64,000 bases of DNA, taken from an uncultured Verrucomicrobiota bacterium (GTDB lineage: Bacteria; Verrucomicrobiota; Kiritimatiellia; CAIVKH01). Under the pieces are notes generated by a model. That model searched no databases. It saw only the letters and a program-made list of their open reading frames with translations, and had not been told where the DNA came from. The translations under genes and the position numbers were made by a program. Shown one piece after another: positions 53,115 to 61,758 of this stretch (position 1 is the stretch's first letter; every line of letters starts with the position of its first letter). The stretch spans positions 186,001 through 250,000 of the forward strand of contig CALMUP010000019.1 in NCBI GenBank assembly GCA_937872895.1, read 5' to 3'.

Positions 53115-55024
53115 CCGCGCGCGACCCAACGCCGGTAGCCCTCACCGCCGCCGGCAAACCGTTCCGCGCCGCGTTCCTCGAGGATGCCGTCATCGCCGTC
53201 ACCCTGCTCGGCATGGCCCTGCTCCCGGTGATCGAATCGGTCGGCCGCACCTTCTTCAACACCGGCATCCCCGGTGCCACCCACTTCCTGCGCCACGGCA
53301 CCCTGCTGCTCGGCTTCGTCGCCGCCGTCGCCGCCACCCGCGACGACCGCAACCTGAAGATCTCCGCACTCGAACTGGTCCTGCCCGGATCCTGGAAACG
53401 CCCCGCCGGGCGTTTCGCCACCTACATCACCCTCATGGCCTGCACCGCACTCGGTTGGGCCGGCCTGCTGCTGGTCATCGCCGAAGCACCTGCCGCCCCC
53501 GAAGCCTGGCGTACCTGGATCCCCGAACGGTTCCTCCCGTTCTGGGAGGACCGCCTGCTCTTCACCGAAGGCAATCCCGAACGCATCGGCAACCTGATCC
53601 CGGTATGGATGGCCGAAGCGCTGATGCCACTCGGTTTCCTCGGCATCATGATCCGCCTAATCCAGCGCGAAGCCGCCACCGTGCCCGGCCGCCTCGCCCT
53701 GCTCACCGCCCTCCCCGCCACCTGGCTGCTCTCCCTCACCCCGCCCGACGCGATCGGCGCCCTGGTGCTCCCCGGCATTCTCCTGCTGCTCGCCGCCGCC
53801 GCGCTCGGCCTGCCCATCTTCGCCCTGCTCGGCGCCATCGCCGCGCTCCTGTTCTGGAACGACGGTGTGACCACCGCCGCCATCCCCGCCGAAACCTACC
53901 GCATCGTCACCTCCGAGATCTTCCCCGCCATCCCCATCTTCACCCTGATCGGCTTCATCCTCTCCGAGAGCAATGCCAGCCGCCGCCTCGAACAACTCTT
54001 CGTCGCCTGGTTCGGCTGGATGCCCGGCGGCATCGCCGTCGCCGCCACCCTGCTCTGCGCCTTCTTCACCACCTTCACCGGCGCCTCCGGCGCGACCATC
54101 CTCGCCCTCGGCGCGCTGCTGCTGCCCATCCTCACCCACCGCGGCTTCAGCGAGTCGTTTTCCGTCGGCCTCCTCACCTCCACCGGCTCCATCGGGCTGC
54201 TGCTACCGCCGAGCCTCGTGGTGATCCTCTTCGCCGTCGTCGCCCAGGTGCCGATGGTCGAGGTCTTCCGCGCCGCCATCGTACCCGGCCTGCTGATGAT
54301 CCTGCCCGTCGTGGTGTGGTGCGTGTGGGTGGCCCGGCGCGACCGCATCCGCCGCGATCCCTTTTCCGCGCCCGCCGCGTGGCGCGCCCTGCGCGGCGCC
54401 GCCGGCGAACTGTCGATCCCGGTGGTCGTGCTCGGCCTGATCTTCGCCGGCTGGAGCACCCCGGTCGAGGCCGCCGCCTTCGGCGCGGTGTACGCGCTGG
54501 TCATCGAGTCGCTGATCCACCGCGACCTCGGACCGCGCGACCTCTACCGCCTCCTCGTGCGCGGCGGCATCATGGTCGGCAGCATCCTCGTCGTGCTCGG
54601 CGTCGCGATGGGCCTGACCAGCTACCTGATCGACGCCGGCATCCCCCAGGACGCCGCTGAATGGGTGCGCACCCACGTCAGCTCGCGCATCGTGTTCCTG
54701 ATCGTGCTCAACCTCGCCCTGCTGCTCGTCGGCTGCCTGATGGACATCTTCTCCGCCCTGATCGTCGTCGTCCCGCTGCTGCTGCCCATCGCCGCCGTCT
54801 TCGGCATCGACCCGGTCCACCTCGGCATCATCGTGCTCGCCAACCTCCAGCTCGGCTACCTCACCCCGCCGGTCGGCATGAACCTCTTCCTTGCCTCCGT
54901 CCGCTTCAACCGTCCGTTACTCCGCGTCGCCCGCGAAACCTTCCCCTTCCTCCTCCTCAACGCCCTCGCCGTCCTCCTCATCACCTTCCTCCCCGCCCTC
55001 ACCCTCTGGGCCGTCGAACGCTGA
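53111..55024 (+). CDS. TRAP transporter fused small and large permease (DctQM)
   Basis: A 637-residue membrane protein. The first about 190 residues are the four-helix DctQ part (DAVIAVTLLGMALLPVIESVGRT region). The rest is the DctM part with about twelve helices: IFPAIPIFTLIGFILSESNASRRL, TTFTGASGATILALGALLLPIL, STGSIGLLLPPSLVVILFAVVA and QLGYLTPPVGMNLFLAS, all family hallmarks. Sodium-driven uptake of an organic acid is expected. Confidence 0.9.
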   Translation: MTARDPTPVALTAAGKPFRAAFLEDAVIAVTLLGMALLPVIESVGRTFFNTGIPGATHFLRHGTLLLGFVAAVAATRDDRNLKISALELVLPGSWKRPAGRFATYITLMACTALGWAGLLLVIAEAPAAPEAWRTWIPERFLPFWEDRLLFTEGNPERIGNLIPVWMAEALMPLGFLGIMIRLIQREAATVPGRLALLTALPATWLLSLTPPDAIGALVLPGILLLLAAAALGLPIFALLGAIAALLFWNDGVTTAAIPAETYRIVTSEIFPAIPIFTLIGFILSESNASRRLEQLFVAWFGWMPGGIAVAATLLCAFFTTFTGASGATILALGALLLPILTHRGFSESFSVGLLTSTGSIGLLLPPSLVVILFAVVAQVPMVEVFRAAIVPGLLMILPVVVWCVWVARRDRIRRDPFSAPAAWRALRGAAGELSIPVVVLGLIFAGWSTPVEAAAFGAVYALVIESLIHRDLGPRDLYRLLVRGGIMVGSILVVLGVAMGLTSYLIDAGIPQDAAEWVRTHVSSRIVFLIVLNLALLLVGCLMDIFSALIVVVPLLLPIAAVFGIDPVHLGIIVLANLQLGYLTPPVGMNLFLASVRFNRPLLRVARETFPFLLLNALAVLLITFLPALTLWAVER

Positions 55025-55160
55025 CCCCCGCCGCAACCCACCCGTCACCTTCGTTGCGCTTGTCACGATATACACAGAACCGGCATGCTTTCCACGTTCT
55101 CACGAAGTACCGGACGCTTCGGTGAAGACCAGCATGACATCGACAAACTGGAGGCCCCAG

Positions 55161-55373
55161 ATGCCGAACGTTGATATGTCTCCTGATGCCGTATACCGAC
55201 GACTGCAGCAAGTGAGCGACCTTCGCGATGCATGCCTTCTGCTCGCTGGCCCCCGATGGAAGAAACCGTGGGGCACCGAACGTTTCGACCTCCACAGGCA
55301 CGTTGCGCACGATCCCCGCGCCACGGTTCCCGGGTATTCCCCGGAACGCCCTACATCCAACCAATCGTCATAG
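55161..55373 (+). CDS. Possible small protein, unknown
   Basis: A 70-residue frame starting MPNVDMSPDAVYRRLQQVSD, with a perfect GGAGG site seven bases before the ATG. Base composition is less GC-rich than nearby genes. A helix-like stretch AVYRRLQQVSDLRDACLLL is followed by a basic, Pro-rich end that runs toward the repeat region. No family was recognised; it could be a remnant whose 3' end was replaced by repeat DNA. Confidence 0.35.
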   Translation: MPNVDMSPDAVYRRLQQVSDLRDACLLLAGPRWKKPWGTERFDLHRHVAHDPRATVPGYSPERPTSNQSS

Positions 55374-55385
55374 GATCCCTTGGCC

Positions 55386-55735
55386 CACCTTGGTCGTTAA
55401 CATCGTCGCCAACCCCGACGAATCCGATCCCGCTCACGACGAAGGAATCCAACCCGATCCCCTCGCCGGAGGTCTGGCCGCAGGCCGGGGTGGGCTCGCC
55501 CACTCGTTGTCTCCGCCTTCTCCACACCCCCATGTTCCATCTCCCCATCCGCGCTCTCCGCGTAATCCGCGGTTCATTCCCCCCTGTCGTGAACGTCGTC
55601 GCTAACCTTGTCGAATCCGATCCCACCCACGACAACCAATCCCCATCCGTGGGCCGCCCCTGGCATCCGTGGGACATCCTCCGCCCCTCCTCACCCGCAA
55701 CAACGCAACCGTCCCTCCGACAGGTCCGCGGTTCC
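55386..55735 (+). repeat. Composite intergenic repeat (modules C-A-C-B)
   Basis: Order here: module C (GTCGTTAACATCGTCGCCAA, from 55394), module A with a GC-rich hairpin (55459-55498), a linker ending AATCCGCGGTTCATTC, a second module C (from 55588) and module B (55641-55735: CATCCGTGGGCCGCCCCTGG, then GGCATCCGTGGGACATCC, CACCCGCAACAACGCAACCG, GGTCCGCGGTTC). The same words recur in the spacers at 56.5, 57.5, 60 and 61.5 kb. Confidence 0.75.
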
Positions 55736-55774
55736 TTGCCCCCTGCATAGTTTGCCTATCTTGACCCCCCGGAG

Positions 55775-55792
55775 GTGATGCGGTAGCATCAC
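55775..55792 (+). promoter_or_regulatory. Palindromic operator before vapB-like gene
   Basis: GTGATGC-GGTA-GCATCAC is a perfect 7-bp palindrome ending five bases before the antitoxin ATG. Its position fits autorepression by the encoded antitoxin. TTGACC lies 15 bases upstream of it and may be part of the promoter. Confidence 0.5.
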
Positions 55793-55797
55793 GCATC

Positions 55798-56040
55798 ATG
55801 AGAACCACCCTCGACATCGAGGACGACGTCCTGCTCGCGGCGAAGGAAATCAGCCGTCGCACCCGGGTCTCCACCGGCAAGGCGCTGTCCGATCTGGCCC
55901 GCCAGTCGTTGACGCGGCCTCGCGCCAAGGCCACCCGGGAGGCGAAAGCGGTGTACGGATTTCGCCCGCTTCCCGCCGCGCCGGGCAAGATCGTCACGAA
56001 CGACCTGATCGACCGGTTGCGCGATGAAGAGGGCGTGTGA
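55798..56040 (+). CDS. VapB-like antitoxin
   Basis: An 80-residue protein beginning MRTTLDIEDDVLLAAKEISRR, the ribbon-helix-helix start of VapB/DUF2191 antitoxins, followed by VSTGKALSDLARQSLTRP. The C-terminal part GFRPLPAAPGKIVTNDLIDRL should bind the toxin. Its stop TGA shares its last base with the toxin ATG (TGATG). Confidence 0.82.
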   Translation: MRTTLDIEDDVLLAAKEISRRTRVSTGKALSDLARQSLTRPRAKATREAKAVYGFRPLPAAPGKIVTNDLIDRLRDEEGV

Positions 56041-56468
56041 TGCGGGCGTTGCTCGACATCAATGTCCTGATCGCCTTGTTTGATCCGATCCACCAGCATC
56101 ATGAACGGGCGCATGCCTGGCTGAAGGCCAACATACGATCCGGTTGGGCCTCCTGCCCGATCACCCAGAACGGCTTTGTCCGCATCATCACCCAACCCCG
56201 GTACATCCGACCCGTCACCACATCCGAGGCGATCGAACGCCTGCGTGAAGCCACCCGCACGACCCACCACCAGTTCTGGCCGGACGATCTCAGCATCACC
56301 GATGTCCACCGCTTCCGCCCCGACCGCATCCACGGACCGTCCCAACTGACCGACCTCTACCTGCTCGCCCTCGCCATCCGCCACCAAGCCCGCTTCGTCA
56401 CCTTCGACGCCGCCATCCCCACCAGCGCCATCCCAACAGTCCAACCCAAACACCTGGTCGTCCTCTAA
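56040..56468 (+). CDS. VapC-family PIN toxin
   Basis: A 142-residue PIN protein: RALLDINVLIALFDPIHQHH supplies the first Asp and the family's His-rich turn. CPITQNGFVRIITQPRY is the second conserved segment, SQLTDLYLLALAIRH supplies the third acidic residue and ARFVTFDAAIP the fourth. It belongs to the VapC subfamily with N(V)LIAL...H..H..A..W. A GTG one codon earlier is an alternative start. Confidence 0.83.
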   Translation: MRALLDINVLIALFDPIHQHHERAHAWLKANIRSGWASCPITQNGFVRIITQPRYIRPVTTSEAIERLREATRTTHHQFWPDDLSITDVHRFRPDRIHGPSQLTDLYLLALAIRHQARFVTFDAAIPTSAIPTVQPKHLVVL

Positions 56469-56799
56469 TTCCGCATCCGCCCTCCGCGCCATCAGGCTTC
56501 GCAAGGCTACGCCCCGACACGTCCGCGGTTCATTCCCCCTTGTCGTTAACGTCGTCGCTAACCTTGTCGAATCCAATCCGCTCACGAACAAGCGCACGAC
56601 AACCATTCCCCATCCGTGGGCCGCCCCTGGCATCCGTGGGACATCCTCCGCCCTTCGTCACCCGCAACAACGCAACCGCTCCTCCGACATCTCACCACCT
56701 CCCCCATCCGCGGATCCGATTTCCTGTAAGGTATCGCGTCGCCCTCCGATTCATCCACGTGCACAACGCACAAGCAACCTATAACCCAGGAGAACAGCC
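56469..56799 (+). repeat. Intergenic repeat modules C and B
   Basis: Between the PIN toxin and the fasciclin gene: GTCCGCGGTTCATTCC, module C (GTCGTTAACGTCGTCGCTAA, from 56541), then module B (56610-56693), which is close to identical with the copy at 55643. The last 90 bases, before the fasciclin gene, are unique and should hold its promoter and ribosome site (CAGGAGAACAGCC). Confidence 0.7.
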
Positions 56800-57315
56800 A
56801 TGCGTACATTCCTCACTGCCACCGTTGCCCTCAGCCTCCTCGCCGCCGCCCCTGCGGTGCGCGCGTACGAAGCCGCCGCGGAAGCCGACGTGAAAACCAC
56901 ACCCGACATCGTTGATACCGCGGTCGCCGCCGGCTCGTTCGGCACGCTGGTCGCCGCCGTCCAGGCCGCCGGACTCGTTGACACGCTGAAGGGCGAAGGT
57001 CCGTTCACCGTCTTCGCGCCGACCGATGAAGCGTTCGCGAAGCTGCCCGCAGGCACCGTCGAAAACCTGCTCAAGCCGGAAAACCTCGACCAGCTGAAAG
57101 CCGTCCTGACCTACCACGTCGTCGCCGGCAAGGTCATGGCCGCCGATGTGGTCAAACTCACCTCGGCCGATACCGTGCAGGGCAAGCCCGTCACCATCAC
57201 GGTCACCGACGAAGGCGTCACCATCAACGACGCCAAGGTCGTCAAGACCGACATCGAGACCAGCAACGGCGTGATCCACGTGATCGACACCGTCATCCTC
57301 CCGCCCGCCGACTAG
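56800..57315 (+). CDS. Exported fasciclin (FAS1)-domain protein
   Basis: A 171-residue protein with a signal peptide ([20 protein letters not shown] ending RAY) and an AGGAGAACAGCC ribosome site. One FAS1 domain fills the mature part: [52 protein letters not shown], and [13 protein letters not shown]. Such domains act in adhesion or ligand binding on the cell surface or in the periplasm. It is followed by a clear terminator, so it is a single-gene unit. Confidence 0.92.
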   Translation: MRTFLTATVALSLLAAAPAVRAYEAAAEADVKTTPDIVDTAVAAGSFGTLVAAVQAAGLVDTLKGEGPFTVFAPTDEAFAKLPAGTVENLLKPENLDQLKAVLTYHVVAGKVMAADVVKLTSADTVQGKPVTITVTDEGVTINDAKVVKTDIETSNGVIHVIDTVILPPAD

Positions 57316-57342
57316 CCGGCCCGCACAGGATCATTCCAAACG

Positions 57343-57374
57343 AGCGGATGGATCACCCGATCCATCCGCTTTTT
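57343..57374 (+). terminator. Intrinsic terminator of the fasciclin gene
   Basis: A perfect 12-bp stem AGCGGATGGATC/GATCCATCCGCT with loop ACCC is followed directly by TTTT. It begins 28 bases after the fasciclin stop. Confidence 0.88.
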
Positions 57375-57453
57375 AGTCATCGGTACTGCCGGGCAACCCC
57401 TCATGAATCCTTGGTTGGGATCGGCACCCCTGATGCACGCGCCCGAACTCAAC

Positions 57454-57712
57454 CCATCCGTGAGCCGCCCCCGGCATCCGTGGGACATCCTCCGCCCTTC
57501 GTCACCCGCAACAACGCAACCGCCCCGCCGACAGGTCCGCAGTTCATTCCACCTTGTCGTTAACCTCGTCGCTAACCTTGACGAATCCAATCCCCTCCCC
57601 GGAGGGGTGGCCGCAGGCCGGGGTGGGTTCGTCCCCTCATCGTTTCCGCGACCTCTGCGCCTCTATGTTCCATCTTCTCCATCCGTGGGCCGCCCTTGGC
57701 ATCCGTGGGACC
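57454..57712 (+). repeat. Composite intergenic repeat (modules B-C-A-B')
   Basis: Module B (57454-57545), module C (about 57553-57590), module A with its hairpin (57594-57640), a linker CTCTGCGCCTCTATGTTCC and a truncated module B (57676-57712) follow each other. This is the most complete tandem of the family. It fills the spacer between the fasciclin terminator and the convergent glycosyltransferase gene. Confidence 0.78.
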
Positions 57713-57763
57713 ATGCATAGTGACCCGTTCCCGGTGCGATGCCGCATCACGGGACCGGCCTCG

Positions 57764-58591
57764 CTACCAGACAAACCCGCCACGAACCACCCGCACAGCA
57801 GCGTGCGCCACCGCGTGCAACAGCCTTCGCTTCTCCCGCCACGGCAGGTTCGTTCGCAGGACCTCCCGGCCGCAGGCCATGACCACCGAGAACCACTTCC
57901 GCCTCCCATGCCGCCATGACTCGGACAAACTGTGCTTTCCCCGATTGCGACGGTACAGGACCTCGGGGACCCGCACCCATTCGCCAAGCAAGGCCATGCG
58001 AAACAACCACACCCAGTCCGCGCCGAACTCGCCGGCCAGGTGCTTCCGCAATCCGCGAAAAGCGCGGACCGCCTCGGCGCGAAACAAACCACGGTAGGGA
58101 ATGCACCACCCGGACATGGGTTGATCCAACCAACGGATGGCCCGACGCACCCGGTCCGTCTCGCCTTCCAGCTCCCGGTACACCTGAACCTCGCGGAATT
58201 GTCCGCTTTCGTAATAATCGAGATCGCTGTAGGCGAGGACCGCCGCCGGTCGACCAACCAACGCGGCCACCAACTTCTCCACATAGCTCGCCGTTAGCAC
58301 GTCGTCGTGCGGCATGAAAAAGAAACAGTCACCATTCGCCCACGCGAGCAGGGCATTGATGTTCCCGATCCATCCCCGCCGCCGCGATTGCCGCACCAAC
58401 CGGATTCGCGGGTCATGCAACGCAGCCTCCGCGATCCTTTCTGACGTCCCATCCGTCGAGGCATCGTCGGAGACCAGGATCTGCAGGTTCGGATAGGTTT
58501 GCGCCTGCAACGAACGCAGCGTTTCCTCCAGCCGCTCGCCGGAGTTGTGTGTCGCCAGCAAGGCCACGACGCGCGGTCGCCCCTCCGTCAT
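57764..58591 (-). CDS. Family 2 glycosyltransferase
   Basis: A 275-residue GT-A enzyme. VVALLATHNSGERLEETLRS opens the domain, ILVSDDASTDGT binds the nucleotide sugar, and FFFMPHDDVL carries the DxD-type metal motif. The acceptor part has WLFRMALLGEW and LYRRNRGKHS. It probably adds a sugar to a surface glycan. The start overlaps the FAD oxidoreductase stop by four bases, so the two are co-translated. Confidence 0.87.
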   Translation of the reverse strand: MTEGRPRVVALLATHNSGERLEETLRSLQAQTYPNLQILVSDDASTDGTSERIAEAALHDPRIRLVRQSRRRGWIGNINALLAWANGDCFFFMPHDDVLTASYVEKLVAALVGRPAAVLAYSDLDYYESGQFREVQVYRELEGETDRVRRAIRWLDQPMSGWCIPYRGLFRAEAVRAFRGLRKHLAGEFGADWVWLFRMALLGEWVRVPEVLYRRNRGKHSLSESWRHGRRKWFSVVMACGREVLRTNLPWREKRRLLHAVAHAAVRVVRGGFVW

Positions 58592-59829
58592 GACGATGCC
58601 CCGGCCAAAACCGCCTCCGCCGCCTCGACGGCGAACCACGGCGCACAGGTATATTTCCCGGTGCTGACACTGTGGTATCCGTCAAACGACCGGACCCCGA
58701 TCCGTGTGCGGTTGTGCAGGCCACTGGACTGGTCATCCACATCGGTGGTGCCGTATGCGCAAATGACCCCCGCATCCACCTGGTACGGGGTCACCTCGGC
58801 CATGCCCGGATACCACGCATCGATGGCGTTCATGATCTCGCGGGCGATCTCCACGGCAAGCTCAGGACTGACCTTCCCCGTCGCGGCCTCGTTCCAGGCC
58901 GCCGGCGGTTGCAGGTCATGGCTCCACCCCTTCATCGCCACCGGATACCACGACAGGTACACCGTGCCATCCGGACGTATGACCACATCGCCATAACGCC
59001 CGATCACCATCGTCACCGACGGACCCGACCGGAGGCGCGGTGGAAGATGGGCCAGCACCCGGTACTTCAGCCGATGCAGCACGCCGGGCTCCGGCTCGAT
59101 CCCCATCGATTGATCAAGCGCCTGCCGGTTGGCCCAGGTCGCATTGACCACCTGTTCCGCTTCCAAGGCCCAGACGCCGTCCGACCCTTCGCCCTCCACC
59201 CGGAACACATCGCCGCAACGGCTGACGGATCGCACCGCGTGCGACGGCAGGAAGGTGATGGCGGGATGGTTGTGCACGGCCTGCCGGATATGCTGCGCCA
59301 CCTCCAGGGTATTCAACGCCCGCTCCTCGGTGGCGAACCCGCCCAGCAGGCACGAGGCTCGGAAATGCCGCGCCAGTTCATCGTTGGGGAGACGTTGAAC
59401 CAGACGATCCGGACGCAAACCGAGGTAGTTCAGCGTACGATCCTCGTCGAGCATACCACGGCAGATGGTTTCGACCTGATGGTAATGCTGCTCCAGTTCG
59501 TCCGGCTTCAGCAGCGAATCCTCGGCGACCAGGTAGAGAAACGGGGTTGATGGCGGAAGGCGATACACCGCCTCGCCCAGCCACCGCGAAAGCAGCGGAA
59601 AAAAGTGCAGCGCCCCCCGCAGCATCAGGTCCGCGGTATGGCCGAGCGGATCATGGGCATACACCAGTCCGAGGTGGATCTTGCCCTCGTTGCGCACACT
59701 CGTCCGGTTCATCGGCTGATCATCCTGATCCACCAACACCACCCGGCAACCCCGCCGCGCAAGCTCCAACGCCACACAGCAGCCCTGTATCCCCGCACCC
59801 AGCACGGCTATAGGTAAACGCGACGACAT
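58588..59829 (-). CDS. FAD-dependent oxidoreductase (DAO family)
   Basis: A 413-residue protein with the dinucleotide loop IAVLGAGIQGCCVALELARRG and VVLVDQDDQPMNRTS at the N-terminus. RNEGKIHLGLVYAHDP and VVNATWANRQALD are seen in glycine oxidase/DadA-like enzymes, and the C-terminal GYHSVSTGKYTCAPWFAVEA region forms the rest of the FAD site. Substrate is unknown. Pairing with a glycosyltransferase suggests action on a sugar or amino sugar, which is inference. Confidence 0.8.
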   Translation of the reverse strand: MSSRLPIAVLGAGIQGCCVALELARRGCRVVLVDQDDQPMNRTSVRNEGKIHLGLVYAHDPLGHTADLMLRGALHFFPLLSRWLGEAVYRLPPSTPFLYLVAEDSLLKPDELEQHYHQVETICRGMLDEDRTLNYLGLRPDRLVQRLPNDELARHFRASCLLGGFATEERALNTLEVAQHIRQAVHNHPAITFLPSHAVRSVSRCGDVFRVEGEGSDGVWALEAEQVVNATWANRQALDQSMGIEPEPGVLHRLKYRVLAHLPPRLRSGPSVTMVIGRYGDVVIRPDGTVYLSWYPVAMKGWSHDLQPPAAWNEAATGKVSPELAVEIAREIMNAIDAWYPGMAEVTPYQVDAGVICAYGTTDVDDQSSGLHNRTRIGVRSFDGYHSVSTGKYTCAPWFAVEAAEAVLAGASS

Positions 59830-60220
59830 GCCCCCACTCTGCGCACACCATCCACCGGGATCAACCCCTATGTCATCCCATGCCACAAGCCCTGTCGAAC
59901 CCGACCACCATTACGACATGACGCACGACCAAGGAAGCATCCCCAATCCCCTCCCCGGAGGGGTGGCCGCAGGCCGGGGTGGTTTCGTCCCACTCCGCGC
60001 TCCCTGCGACTCCGTGCTCCTCCGCCTCCATCCGTGGGTCGCCCTTGGCATCCGTGGGACATCAACCGCGCTTGATCGCCCACGCAACCGCATATCCGAT
60101 ACGTCACGTGTTCTCTATTCGCGTCCTCCGCGCCTCCGGCCGGTTAGGATTGAGCCCCGCGCGCCGGTTTGCTCTACTAGCGGAACCCGGCACCTCGGCA
60201 CGGGATGAAGGACGCGGATC
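59830..60220 (+). repeat. Spacer with intergenic repeat modules A and B
   Basis: Module A with hairpin is at 59948-59990 and a module-B start (CATCCGTGGGTCGCCCTTGG) at about 60030-60068. Flanking bases have diverged C-like words (CCTGTCGAACCCGACCACC). No gene was recognised. The last 40 bases before the MFS start are unique. Confidence 0.7.
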
Positions 60221-61357
60221 ATGATGGCAGGACTTGTGGTGGTAATCGCATCGGTGTTGATGCAGTTGGCGTTGGGCGGCGTGTATGCCTGGAGCGCGTT
60301 TGTGCCGGCGCTCCGCGAGCACCACGCACTGGCCGGCTGGCAGGCCGGGCTCATTTTCGGAACCTCGATTGCCGCGTTCACCCTGACCATGGTCGCGGCC
60401 GGTCGCCACCTGGACCGCGTGGGTCCACGCCGCATGGCCCTGGCCGGCGCGTTGTTCTACGGCGCGGGGTACTACGTCGCCGGCGCATCCGACGGTGAAT
60501 GGCCGTCCCTGTGGATGGGCATCGGACTACTTTCCGGCGTGGGCATCGGCCTCGGCTATGTCTGCCCGCTCACCGCCTGCGTGCGCTGGTTCCCGGCGCG
60601 CAAGGGCCTGGTCACCGGCATCGCGGTGGCGGGCTTTGGCGGCGGTGCGATCATCCTCGCCGAGGTTGCGGAGACGTTGCTGTCCCACGGATGGGAACCG
60701 CTGCGCCTGTTCCGGGCACTGGGCATCTTCTTCTGGTGCTGGCTGGCCGCCTGTGCGCTGCTGATGCGTTTTCCTGCGGCGGTGGCCACAACGGCAGCAA
60801 CCGCGGAGGGTCCATCCGTCTGGCGTGATCCGCGTTTCCTGCGCCTGTTTGCCGGCATGTTCTGCGGAACCTTCGGTGGCCTCCTGGCGATCGGTCACCT
60901 CAAGCCCATCGCCCTCGTGGCTGAGCTGTCATCGCAGGCCGGCGCGCTGGCGGTAGCCGGCTTTGCCGCGGGGAATGCGCTGGGGCGGATCGTCTGGGGA
61001 TCATTGCACGACCGGTTCGGCAGCACCCTGGTTCCGGTCAGCATGGGCTTCCTCGGCTTCGTCCTGCTCGGCTTGCTCGACTCGGGGGTTGCCTGGCGGT
61101 TTGTCGGGGCCTCGCTGGTGGCGGGCTTCGGCTTCGGTTCCTGCTTCGTCCTGTACGCCGCCGAGACCGCCGCCGTCTTCGGTGTCGCGCAGGTGCCACG
61201 CATCTACCCGAAAATCTTCCTCGCCTACGGCGTCGCCGGCATCACCGGACCGCTGCTCGGCGGCTGGCTTTACGACGTCACCGGCGCCTATGTCTGGCCG
61301 GTCGCCACCGCAGCCCTCGTCGCCGCCAGCGGAGCCTTCTTCGCCCGCCGTCCTTAA
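60221..61357 (+). CDS. MFS transporter, oxalate/formate antiporter (OFA)-like
   Basis: A 378-residue carrier with twelve helices. QLALGGVYAWSAFVPALREHH, FGTSIAAFTLTMVAAGRHLDR, GLGYVCPLTACVRWFPARKG and LVTGIAVAGFGGGAII are typical of the OFA group, whose members exchange organic anions. In the second half, GNALGRIVWGSLHDRFG repeats the MFS loop motif. The ATG at 60224 could also be the start. No neighbour reveals the substrate. Confidence 0.83.
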   Translation: MMAGLVVVIASVLMQLALGGVYAWSAFVPALREHHALAGWQAGLIFGTSIAAFTLTMVAAGRHLDRVGPRRMALAGALFYGAGYYVAGASDGEWPSLWMGIGLLSGVGIGLGYVCPLTACVRWFPARKGLVTGIAVAGFGGGAIILAEVAETLLSHGWEPLRLFRALGIFFWCWLAACALLMRFPAAVATTAATAEGPSVWRDPRFLRLFAGMFCGTFGGLLAIGHLKPIALVAELSSQAGALAVAGFAAGNALGRIVWGSLHDRFGSTLVPVSMGFLGFVLLGLLDSGVAWRFVGASLVAGFGFGSCFVLYAAETAAVFGVAQVPRIYPKIFLAYGVAGITGPLLGGWLYDVTGAYVWPVATAALVAASGAFFARRP

Positions 61358-61758
61358 AAGACGCCGGAGAAACGAGAGTCAGCTTCTACACGTTCTCGCG
61401 AACTACTTCGCACGCTTGATCAATCCCGACCAAAATTCCGAGAAAGCATATATTCAGGGAGCCATCCCAATCCCCTCCCCGGAGGGGTGGCCGCCGACCG
61501 GGGTGGGTTCGTTCCCTCGTCGTCTCCGTGTCCTCCGCGCCTCCGTACTCTCACGCCCCCATCGGTGGGTCGCCCTTGGCATCCGTGGTACATGAACCAC
61601 CTTGATCGCCTCCTTTCACCGCCCCTGATGCTCCGTAGGCCACCCGCTCCCGCCCATCGACCACTCCAACCTGCAAAACCGCGCTACCATCGAGCGGCCA
61701 TCAAGAACCCGATCTTTACCTGTACTTTTTGTTCATCGCGCGCCGGAATGGGGGTATC
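61358..61758 (+). repeat. Spacer with intergenic repeat modules A and B
   Basis: Module A is at 61472-61512 (with GCCGACCGG instead of GCAGGCCGG) and a module-B start at about 61558-61610. Between 61390 and 61415 the words CACGTTCTCGCGAACTAC resemble 55097-55113, so a further shared module may exist. No gene was recognised; the region next to 61758 must hold the promoter of the propeller gene. Confidence 0.65.

Larger units (their letters stand above)
55025..55797. other. Long spacer: one possible short gene plus intergenic repeats
   Basis: The 773 bases between dctQM and the next VapB-like gene contain no recognised protein family. The left part has one short open frame with a good ribosome site (listed separately). 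From about 55386 the spacer is a mosaic of repeat modules, and it ends with the palindromic operator of the toxin-antitoxin pair. Confidence 0.6.

Noticed and set aside
55161-55373. Confident assignment of the short frame as a gene
   Set aside because: The ribosome site is good but no family matches and its end runs toward repeat DNA, so it is kept only as a low-confidence feature.
50977-61758. CRISPR array as explanation for the repeats
   Set aside because: Repeats are of different lengths, spaced by genes, lack uniform spacers, and no cas gene is present.
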